Shown here: positions 14,058 to 20,095 of the stretch, piece by piece
Layout of the letters: each line of letters begins with the position of its first letter
Position numbering within the stretch: position 1 is the stretch's first letter
NCBI GenBank assembly: GCA_049515175.1
Contig: JBEKUI010000052.1
Coordinates: forward strand, 1 to 20,095
Source: JACQNR01 sp049515175
GTDB taxonomy: Bacteria > Acidobacteriota > Terriglobia > UBA7540
Length of the DNA: 20,095 nucleotides
Direction: 5' to 3'
Position numbers and translations under genes: made by a program
Notes under the pieces: model-generated
The model's input: the letters and a program-made list of their open reading frames with translations, nothing else
What the model was told of the DNA's origin: nothing
The model's database searches: none

Positions 14058-16484
14058 ATGCCCTCGAATTCTTATCCTGTTTTGGGCCTTTGCTCCTGCG
14101 AGGCTGGTAACTCTGCCGTCCGGAGTGGACGAGCGATTTGCCCAAGCAGGCTTGCAGCCTCGTGCGTCACCCTCGCACTTCTTCTGCTGGCAACGGGCGT
14201 GATGGGGTCCGATTCCCAATCGATCGGGAAGGAGGTCGTTCTGAACATTCCCCGGGTTACGAAGCCCCCGCGCCTGGAGGATTTCCTCGATATGAAGCCC
14301 GCCCCGGAATGGGAAGGCAAGCTGGCGAAGGTCGGAGACTTCATCCAGCGCTTGCCGAGCGATGGACAGCCTGCCACGCAGAAGACCGAGGGGTATCTAG
14401 GTTACGACGACGAGAACCTCTACTGCATTTTTGTGGCCTTCGATTCCGATCCCCACAAGATCCGCGCACACCAGATTCCGCGTGACAATGTCACTGGGGA
14501 TGACAAGCTTGATTTGTTCCTCGACACCTACCAAGACCGCCGGCGGGCTTATGTGTTCACGGTGAACGCCCTGGGTTACCAGATGGATGGCTTGTGGACG
14601 GAGGGCCCGCGGAACCAGTACGATAGCACGTGGGATTCCGTTTGGGAATCGCGCGGCAAGCTGACCGACCGCGGATTCGTGGTGTGGCTCGCTGTGCCTT
14701 TCAAAAGTCTGCGCTTTCCCCCCGCCGACAAACAAACCTGGGGAATCGTTATGGTACGGTGGATCGTTCGCAATAACGAGTCGGCAACCTGGCCGCGTGT
14801 GTCCACCCGCATCGAGGGCCGGATGAGCCAGGAAGCCACACTGACGGGGCTCCGCGGGATTTCTCCAGGGCACCGGGGCTTGCTGATTCCCTATGCCTAT
14901 GGCCGCACCTATCGAACCTTGGATCAGATCGATCCCAATAATCCTCGTTTCCAGAGCAAGGCTGTGGATCCACGGGTGGGTGCAGACGCGAAACTCATCA
15001 TCAAGGAATCTTCCTCGCTGGACATAACCGCAAATCCGGACTTCTCGCAGGTGGAATCAGACCAGCCTCAGATCACGGTGAACCGCCGGTTCGAGGCCTA
15101 TTTTCCGGAGAAGCGCCCGTTCTTTCTGGAGAATCCCAGCTACTTCGAGACGCCCTTAAACCTGCTATTCACGCGAAACGTTGGCGACCCGCAGGTTGGT
15201 GTGCGCCTGACCGGCAAACGCGGTCCGTATGCGATCGGAGCGTTCGCCGCAGATGACCGATCGCCTGGCGAATCCGTGCCGCCGGGAGACCCCCTGGAAG
15301 GCAAGCGAGCGTACTTCACGGTTTTGCGCGTCAACCGTGACATCTTCCGGCAGTCCACCATCGGGATGATTTACACCGACCGCGAATTTGCGGGAAGCTT
15401 CAATCGCGTGGGCGGACTCGACACGCGCTTCAAAGTGCGTAAGAACTGGTGGGTGACCGGCCAAGCCGTTACCAGCTCGTCCAAGCTGACAGACGGGACC
15501 CGCACGGCGGGGCCGGCTTACAAGGCGCAAGCTCGCTTCGACGGACGAAAGTCCTATTCCAATGCCGAGTACATCGACCTGAGCTCCGGATTCAACACCC
15601 TGACGGGCTTCATCTCCTTGGACACGGTGGAACGGCCTATCAACGTCGGGCGGACAATCGCGCGCCCGCCGCTACGTACTGATATGCGCGGCGTGAGCGA
15701 GATCGCCATGTACCGATTCAGGCCGGAGGGCAAGTACCTCATCTCCTGGGGACCAACGGTGTTCATTAATCCCCTCTGGGATCACCGTGGCAACCGGCTG
15801 GACATGTACCAAGACTATACGATGAGTTGGGAATTCACCGGGCAAACCGCCTTCGAGCTATATTACCAGGCTGACCAGGAAATGCTGCGGCCGCAGGACT
15901 TCGCCGGCCTCAACGCCAACCAAGTCTTTTCTCATCACCGGCAGGGCCTTTATTTTGAGAGCGCCCCGACCACCCAGGTGGCCTTCAAAGCCGATTACTC
16001 CCAGGGGGCCCAAATCAACATTGTTCCGCCCACTGGCCTCCTTCCCCTTCTTTCCAACATGAACACAGCTACGGTGAGTTTGACCGTGCGGCCCGAGCAT
16101 CACCTGAGCATCGTGAACACCTACTTGTTCGATCGGCTCCGTGATCGCACCACCGGCGCGAGCGTGTTCAATAACCACATCCTGCGGTCTACTTGGGTCT
16201 GGCAGTTCAATCGCAAGCTTTCGTTACGAGTCATTCCTCAGTACACCACGGTCCTTGCCAATCCCGTGTACACGTCCCTCAAGACGACCAAGAACCTTAA
16301 TGCGGATTTCCTGGTGACCTACCTGTTGAATCCGTTCACGGCGCTTTACGTAGGCTACAACGGCAATATGGACAACCTGCAATTGCTGTCCTCCACGCCA
16401 GGCAGCCAGATTCTGCGCACGCCCGGCTTGTATCGCGACGGGCACCAGTTCTTTGTGAAAGTGTCCTACCTGGTCAGGTTCTGA
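14058..16484 (+). CDS. DUF5916 outer-membrane protein with CBM9-like domain
   Basis: 808 residues. An N-terminal signal (hydrophobic LAASCVTLALLLLATGVMG, about 32-50) is preceded by an unusually long polar stretch; no better start with a Shine-Dalgarno was seen. Residues about 60-250 look like the carbohydrate-binding CBM9-like module found at the front of these proteins (GYLGYDDENLYCIFVAFDSD, DDKLDLFLDTYQDRRRAYVF, FKSLRFPPAD). From about 270 the DUF5916 region follows, with NPDFSQVESDQPQITVNRRF and YFPEKRPFFLENPSYF, then alternating strands typical of a beta-barrel. The chain ends SYLVRF, with the terminal Phe of outer-membrane barrels. Function of the family is unknown. It appears full-length and has its own promoter, although both flanks are debris of mobile elements. 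Confidence 0.88.
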   Translation: MPSNSYPVLGLCSCEAGNSAVRSGRAICPSRLAASCVTLALLLLATGVMGSDSQSIGKEVVLNIPRVTKPPRLEDFLDMKPAPEWEGKLAKVGDFIQRLPSDGQPATQKTEGYLGYDDENLYCIFVAFDSDPHKIRAHQIPRDNVTGDDKLDLFLDTYQDRRRAYVFTVNALGYQMDGLWTEGPRNQYDSTWDSVWESRGKLTDRGFVVWLAVPFKSLRFPPADKQTWGIVMVRWIVRNNESATWPRVSTRIEGRMSQEATLTGLRGISPGHRGLLIPYAYGRTYRTLDQIDPNNPRFQSKAVDPRVGADAKLIIKESSSLDITANPDFSQVESDQPQITVNRRFEAYFPEKRPFFLENPSYFETPLNLLFTRNVGDPQVGVRLTGKRGPYAIGAFAADDRSPGESVPPGDPLEGKRAYFTVLRVNRDIFRQSTIGMIYTDREFAGSFNRVGGLDTRFKVRKNWWVTGQAVTSSSKLTDGTRTAGPAYKAQARFDGRKSYSNAEYIDLSSGFNTLTGFISLDTVERPINVGRTIARPPLRTDMRGVSEIAMYRFRPEGKYLISWGPTVFINPLWDHRGNRLDMYQDYTMSWEFTGQTAFELYYQADQEMLRPQDFAGLNANQVFSHHRQGLYFESAPTTQVAFKADYSQGAQINIVPPTGLLPLLSNMNTATVSLTVRPEHHLSIVNTYLFDRLRDRTTGASVFNNHILRSTWVWQFNRKLSLRVIPQYTTVLANPVYTSLKTTKNLNADFLVTYLLNPFTALYVGYNGNMDNLQLLSSTPGSQILRTPGLYRDGHQFFVKVSYLVRF

Positions 16485-16571
16485 AATCCCCGCCGCAAAT
16501 TCCGCGTCCTTCTTGATAAGCAAGCCCTGCAGAGCGCGCTTCTCGGACGCGCCAGCTCTCCCACGCCCACC

Positions 16572-16967
16572 ATGGCGGACCGGTGCAATGGCCTCCTGGC
16601 CCTCAGAATAAAGGCACGCCTCAAGCGCTGCGGCGGAGAAGTGCGATTGGTACTTCCTGCCAACTCGGGTGGAGAGATTCCCGTTCGCCCCTTGCCATCC
16701 CTGATCAAAGCTGTGGCGCGTGCACACGATTGGTACGAACGGATTGTTCGAGGCCAACTAACTGGCAGCCGGTCAATTGCAGACGCAACCGGTCTTGACG
16801 AGCGATACGTGAGCCGTATTCTTCAGCGTGCTTTCCTGGCTCCCGATATCGTGGAAAGCATTTTGGATGGTCGGCAGCCTGTCAAAATGACACTTGAGAA
16901 CTTTCGAACCCGCCTGCCGCTAGACTGGGCAACGCAACGTCAGCTGCTTGACGTTTCAGGGAGATGA
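16572..16967 (+). CDS. Recombinase-associated C-terminal fragment or stand-alone
   Basis: 131 residues resembling the C-terminal tail that follows large serine recombinases, or the small proteins encoded behind them: a basic N-terminus, LIKAVARAHDWYERIVRGQ, a helix-turn-helix (SIADATGLDERYVSRILQRAFLAP) and DIVESILDGRQP ... LPLDWATQRQLL. The conserved recombinase resolvase core is absent. The ATG at 16572 has no Shine-Dalgarno, and the in-frame sequence upstream reaches back only to the stop of the preceding gene, so this is probably a relic and not an active gene. It could still be a complete stand-alone DNA-binding protein. Confidence 0.6.
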   Translation: MADRCNGLLALRIKARLKRCGGEVRLVLPANSGGEIPVRPLPSLIKAVARAHDWYERIVRGQLTGSRSIADATGLDERYVSRILQRAFLAPDIVESILDGRQPVKMTLENFRTRLPLDWATQRQLLDVSGR

Positions 16968-17073
16968 CTCCACAGACCACAAACACGCTCCAGTCTCGGC
17001 CGCTACGTGATCGGAAGCCTGGTTGCTGCCCCGCTAGAGGTGGCAAGTCCAGTTCCACACCTCCAAGCTGTGA

Positions 17074-17211
17074 AGTGGAGTCTTTCACTTCCAGTGGTAC
17101 AAAAACTCGGGCTGGTCACCCGACCCAGACATCATCGCCGTCGAAATCGCCGAGGACATTGAAGCCGCAATTGACCAGTTTTCACAGATTGCAGCGGATT
17201 TTAAAGGCTGA
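17074..17211 (+). pseudogene. HsdM-like C-terminal tail
   Basis: The frame from a stop at 17071 to the TGA at 17209-17211 encodes about 45 residues. The last 38 (WYKNSGWSPDPDIIAVEIAED, then IEAAIDQFSQIAADFKG) resemble the extreme C-terminus of type I restriction-modification methylase subunits, where a helical segment such as EIxEDLEAAxxQFxxIAEDL is usual. No methylase motif, specificity subunit or HsdR is nearby. This is a scar of a lost restriction system if correct; the match is short. Confidence 0.4.
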
Positions 17212-17275
17212 AGAGCCCAGGGAACCCACTTTGGTTCTGACACCACTAACCTCGTCGGCCGCGACCCGCAACTAA

Positions 17276-17752
17276 TCAACACCCACCGCACTGCTGGTGC
17301 ATCCTCCAGCCTCCGCCTACGTAGAGGAGTTGTCCGATAAGCCAGTGGGCCTGGTCAGACGCCAGGAAGACCATGACGTCGGCTACGTCCTGAGGCGTGC
17401 CACATCGCCGAAGCGGAGTGCCGGCGGAAATGGCAGTCTCCTGGTCAGACGTGAGCCAGCCGGTCTGGATCGGACCCGGCGCCACGATGTTGACGGTGAT
17501 ACCGTACTTGCCGCCTTCGGCCCGTGCGGAGCGGCTGTGGGACTCAATCGCGTGCTTGCTCGCGGCGTAGCTTAGCGAGATTGCATGAGCGTGCGCTGCG
17601 TCGGTGCTGACGTTGATGATCCTTCCCCACCGTCCCTGGCGGCTCAGGTAGCGCTGGATATACTCGGACATCGTGAGGGCGTAGGCGCGCGCGTTCACGC
17701 CGAAATGGCCATCGATGCTGGCGCATGAGATCAGGCCGACGCCGTTATCTAA
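17276..17752 (-). pseudogene. Short-chain dehydrogenase, N-terminally truncated
   Basis: The frame reads (LDNG)VGLISCASIDGHFGV and NARAYALTMSEYIQRY, then GRIINVSTDAAHAHAISLSYAASKHAIES, then NIVAPGPIQTGW, then ADVMVFLASDQAHWLIGQLL and GGGWRM. The catalytic Tyr-x3-Lys (YAASK) and Ser (NVST) are present, but the Rossmann TGxxxGxG cofactor motif and roughly the first 90 residues are missing. A stop codon lies at 17753-17755. The only in-frame start, GTG 17698, is an internal Val of the family and would give a 140-residue protein without an NAD(P)-binding site. It should be inactive as an oxidoreductase. Confidence 0.85.
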
Positions 17753-17987
17753 TCAATTTGAAAATCGGTGATTAGAGTGTAGAAGATATGCATCGCCTGT
17801 GTACATGCGTGAACCGAGCACAGGGAAGCCTTCGGGAGGTGGACACCGAGTGGGTGAGGGCCAAAATCAGCCTTTTCAACTCTCCTTCAACAGGTTTTTG
17901 GCAGGAACTGTCGCGGGTAATTGGACCCGCTTTCGCCTTTCAGCGCTGGGGACGAGTTGATGTGAATTCTGGCTCTGTCCTCTGATA

Positions 17988-18020
17988 TCAGTAGTGGCGG
18001 TCCAGGACCGCCACTACTGA
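17988..18020. repeat. Perfect 33-bp palindrome, 16-bp arms
   Basis: TCAGTAGTGGCGGTCC and its exact reverse complement are separated by one A (18004). It lies 29 bp beyond the stop of the OmpA-family gene, so it may act as a transcription-ending or 3'-stabilising hairpin. No T-run follows on the minus strand (TATCAGAGG), so a classical intrinsic terminator is not supported. A dispersed REP-like palindrome is an alternative. Confidence 0.6.
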
Positions 18021-18049
18021 GGGTTACCGCTACAGCTTTGCTCCGCTCG

Positions 18050-19630
18050 TCAGAGACCGCTCGGAGTTCCGATGACATCGCCCGAAACGACCAACTCCAC
18101 TCGACGATTCTGCTGCCGGCCCGCCGCCGTATCATTGGTTGCCACGGGCTGGCTTTTGCCGAATCCACGGGCGCCAATAGAAGAGATATTAATCCCCTGC
18201 TGAACCAGGTAATCGCGAACCGAGTTGGCACGGTTTTCGGACAATTTCATGTTGTACTCGTCAGTCCCGACGCTGTCCGTATGGCCTTCCACTTCGAGCT
18301 TCAAGGTGGGATATGCCAGGATGATGCCCGAGACCTTGGCCAGCTTTTCACGAGCCCCGGGCCTGAGAGTGTACTTCGCCGTGTCGAAGAGGACATCAGA
18401 GATGTTGACGATGAGGCCTCTAGCGCTGTCGCGGGTTTCCAGGATCAGATTCAGCTGCACCGCCAGTTTGTTGCGCAATTCCTGTTTCTCCCGCTCGGCT
18501 TGCTCGGCGGCGGCTTTGCGCGCCTGCTCGCTTTCCGCCAGGGCAGCTAAGCGGGATTTTTCTGCATCCGCCTGGGCCGCGGCCATCGCAGTTGCTGATG
18601 CAGCCTGACTGTCCGCCATGTCGGATTTCGCTTTGGCGGCGGCGGCGTCGGCTTTGGCAGCGTCGGCGGCGGCCTGGGCTGCTTCCGACTGGGCCTGTTC
18701 TTTCTGCCTGGTTGCCTCGTCAGCTTGCGCCCGCGATCGGGTCTGCGCGTCTGCGGAGGCTTGGCGTTCGTCGGCTTCGCGCTCCTCGTCCATCTTCTTG
18801 ACTGCGATCGCGCGTGCATCTTCGGCAGTTTGGACTGCCTCTCGGGCGACTGCGATCAGCCGCTTTTTCGGGACGTTCTTTTTCGTGGCAAATTCATCCG
18901 CCTTGTTCATCAACTGGACAGCGTGCTGATAGCTGTCGCTGGCGTACTGCTCGGCTCCCTCGGATTGAGCGATGCGCAGCGCATTACGCGCCTCGAAGAA
19001 TTCCAACGGCAATTTGGCATTCAGAACCACCGGGTCGAACTTGTAGCCGGTCGGAATGTAGCCGCCCCGCTCCATAAGTTCGTACTTTGCATTCACTGCC
19101 TCGGAAGTTCCTTTCGTGTCGCTGCGAACAACATTTTCGAGCACGACCAGGTTGCTGGGCTGCCGAACGGCATAATAGGGTTCCGCGGTAACGATCAGCG
19201 CGAAGGCCTGAAGGTCCGTGGTCACGTTCAGCTTGCTGCGGCTGGAATCGCCCAGCAATACTTCGCCCAGGTTCACTGCCCGACCCTCAGGCGAAATTGC
19301 CCACAGGATGTAAGTCAGGTATTCATTACCGAAAGTGATGGGCCTCTGCAGGTTGCCGAATTCCACCTCGATCTCCATGGATCCACGCTTGCTTTCCACC
19401 TTGGCTTCGCCGTTCGCTGACGGCATCAGGTCCGTGCCTGCGAAATCCACCTTCGTAGATCCGCTGCGGTGCCTATAGTTCACCGCCTGCACGTTGCGGC
19501 TGATTACGTTTACGCGGAAAGTGTGCGTCCGCGCCACGGGCTCAACGGTCATGGCTGTTTGGGGGTTGGTTTGAGCCGATGCGGCCAAGCTTAATGCGAT
19601 TGAGAATGTTAACAAGAGTCCTATCTTCAT
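18050..19630 (-). CDS. OmpA-family protein with long coiled coil
   Basis: 526 residues from ATG 19630, with AAGGAG 6 bp upstream and a clean signal peptide (MKIGLLLTFSIALSLAASAQ); a GTG-level extension to 19735 adds an unlikely N-terminus. Residues about 25-190 form a beta-rich domain of unknown type (FRVNVISRNVQAVNYRH, ITFGNEYLTYILWAISPEGR). About 210-390 is an Ala/Glu/Lys/Gln-rich coiled coil. The C-terminal 130 residues are the OmpA peptidoglycan-binding domain: LEVEGHTDSVGTDEYNMKLS, RANSVRDYL and GFGKSQPVATNDTAAGRQQN. It should tether an envelope structure or outer-membrane partner to peptidoglycan across the periplasm. It has its own promoter and a small hairpin in the leader. Confidence 0.93.
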   Translation of the reverse strand: MKIGLLLTFSIALSLAASAQTNPQTAMTVEPVARTHTFRVNVISRNVQAVNYRHRSGSTKVDFAGTDLMPSANGEAKVESKRGSMEIEVEFGNLQRPITFGNEYLTYILWAISPEGRAVNLGEVLLGDSSRSKLNVTTDLQAFALIVTAEPYYAVRQPSNLVVLENVVRSDTKGTSEAVNAKYELMERGGYIPTGYKFDPVVLNAKLPLEFFEARNALRIAQSEGAEQYASDSYQHAVQLMNKADEFATKKNVPKKRLIAVAREAVQTAEDARAIAVKKMDEEREADERQASADAQTRSRAQADEATRQKEQAQSEAAQAAADAAKADAAAAKAKSDMADSQAASATAMAAAQADAEKSRLAALAESEQARKAAAEQAEREKQELRNKLAVQLNLILETRDSARGLIVNISDVLFDTAKYTLRPGAREKLAKVSGIILAYPTLKLEVEGHTDSVGTDEYNMKLSENRANSVRDYLVQQGINISSIGARGFGKSQPVATNDTAAGRQQNRRVELVVSGDVIGTPSGL

Positions 19631-19643
19631 TGTATCTCCTTGT

Positions 19644-19657
19644 GGCAGATGTCTGCC
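19644..19657 (-). promoter_or_regulatory. Short leader hairpin before OmpA gene
   Basis: GGCAGA-TG-TCTGCC (6-bp arms, 2-nt centre) lies 5 nt upstream of the AAGGAG ribosome site. It could modulate ribosome access or bind a dimeric regulator. Confidence 0.3.
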
Positions 19658-19679
19658 GCATTTCGCCGGGATTTCCATG

Positions 19680-19708
19680 TTTATACCTTGGGGTGATTCG
19701 CGTGTCAG
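19680..19708 (-). promoter_or_regulatory. sigma70-type promoter of OmpA-family gene
   Basis: CTGACA (19708-19703, five of six) and TATAAA (19685-19680, five of six) are separated by 17 bp. Transcription would start about 43 nt before ATG 19630. Confidence 0.65.
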
Positions 19709-19838
19709 CCCAGTACTGCTCACGCGTTTGGTCAAAACTGCTCACCCCAGCTAACCCGCAGGGAATAACAGTGTGGGGCTGAAGTGATGCTGCCGAAGGG
19801 AATCGACCACTGATCGCTGATGCGTTTCCAGCCGCGAC

Positions 19839-19847
19839 TGGTAAAAT
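19839..19847 (+). promoter_or_regulatory. possible extended -10 for LysE-type gene
   Basis: TGGTAAAAT is an extended -10 element (TGn plus a five-of-six -10 box). It lies 64 nt upstream of ATG 19911. No good -35 accompanies it. Confidence 0.3.
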
Positions 19848-19910
19848 AGGGTGGCCGGTTCGCCGGACAGCGAGCCAAGAAACTGTCTCGTTTTACCTTT
19901 CTGCAGTCAC

Positions 19911-20095
19911 ATGATGTTCGTCTCTCACGTCCACGTACTCTCGGCCGCATACCTCATGGGATTGGCGGCGGCGGCGCCGATGGGCCCGGTCAACATGCTG
20001 GCCATCCGCCGCGGCATGATCGGCGGTTGGCGCCGTACCCTCGCCTGCGGAATCGGCTCCGTCGCCGGCGACCTGATCCTCTTCTCCCTGGTCCT
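19911..20095 (+). CDS. LysE-family exporter, N-terminal part
   Basis: The first 61 residues of a protein cut by the window end. The second Met (19914) is an equally possible start; no Shine-Dalgarno is evident. The first membrane helix (YLMGLAAAAPMGPVNMLAIRRG) carries the LysE/RhtB-type G-x-x-x-GPV pattern, and the next segment (LACGIGSVAGDLILFSLVL) holds the conserved GxGxxxGD. The family exports amino acids or related small molecules across the inner membrane. Substrate cannot be judged. It is divergent from the OmpA-family gene across 280 bp. Confidence 0.85.
   Translation, partial: MMFVSHVHVLSAAYLMGLAAAAPMGPVNMLAIRRGMIGGWRRTLACGIGSVAGDLILFSLV

Noticed and set aside
16964..17275. 103-codon plus-strand frame
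   Set aside because: Ser/Thr/Pro-rich translation without family features; a different frame in the same stretch gives the HsdM-like tail.
17788..17985. 65-codon plus-strand frame
   Set aside because: No ribosome site or family signal; probably chance.
17988..18020. Rho-independent terminator
   Set aside because: The stem is strong but no T-run follows on either strand.

Overview
The window looks like a chromosomal segment of an Acidobacteriota-type bacterium. This is inferred from gene content: two 'VWFA-related' secreted proteins of the acidobacterial TIGR03436 type, a DUF5916 outer-membrane protein, a DUF4382-type lipoprotein, a PadR regulator with a translationally coupled membrane-protein-like partner, fairly high GC and several TTG/GTG starts. 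No rRNA, tRNA or CRISPR array was seen.

Layout. (1) 1-431, minus: a PadR regulator and the first 31 residues of a coupled partner, with a perfect 14-bp palindrome over the PadR -10 box. (2) 644-4935, plus: two tandem exported VWFA-related proteins, the second with an 80-residue glycine-rich insert. (3) 5005-6072, plus: MutY. (4) 6106-7923, minus: DksA/TraR-type zinc-finger protein, ComF-type phosphoribosyltransferase (no ordinary start codon) and an HNH endonuclease, as one probable operon. (5) 8045-8893, minus: ECF sigma factor and a small zinc-binding anti-sigma factor, translationally coupled. (6) 9156-10690, plus: AlkA-type 3-methyladenine glycosylase and a DinB-fold protein sharing an ATGA overlap. 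(7) 10720-12392, minus: DUF4382-type lipoprotein with a sigma70-like promoter and a 5' leader that folds into a compact three-way junction plus a long hairpin.

(8) 12.4-17.8 kb is a patchwork of broken accessory DNA around one apparently intact gene. It contains a phage terminase large-subunit fragment fused to an IS1380-like transposase tail, the DUF5916 outer-membrane protein (intact, own promoter), a serine-recombinase-associated C-terminal fragment, a 38-residue tail resembling HsdM, and a short-chain dehydrogenase lacking its NAD-binding N-terminus. (9) 17.99-19.7 kb: a perfect 33-bp palindrome, then an OmpA-family protein with a long coiled coil and a good promoter. (10) 19911-end: the start of a LysE-family exporter.

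The intact genes fall into three themes: envelope and surface proteins (VWFA pair, DUF4382 lipoprotein, DUF5916, OmpA), DNA repair and uptake (MutY, AlkA, DinB-fold protein, ComF, HNH) and stress-type regulation (PadR, ECF sigma/anti-sigma, DksA/TraR). The best candidate for something undescribed is the structured leader RNA at about 12270-12358. The most mechanistically legible regulatory site is the PadR operator.
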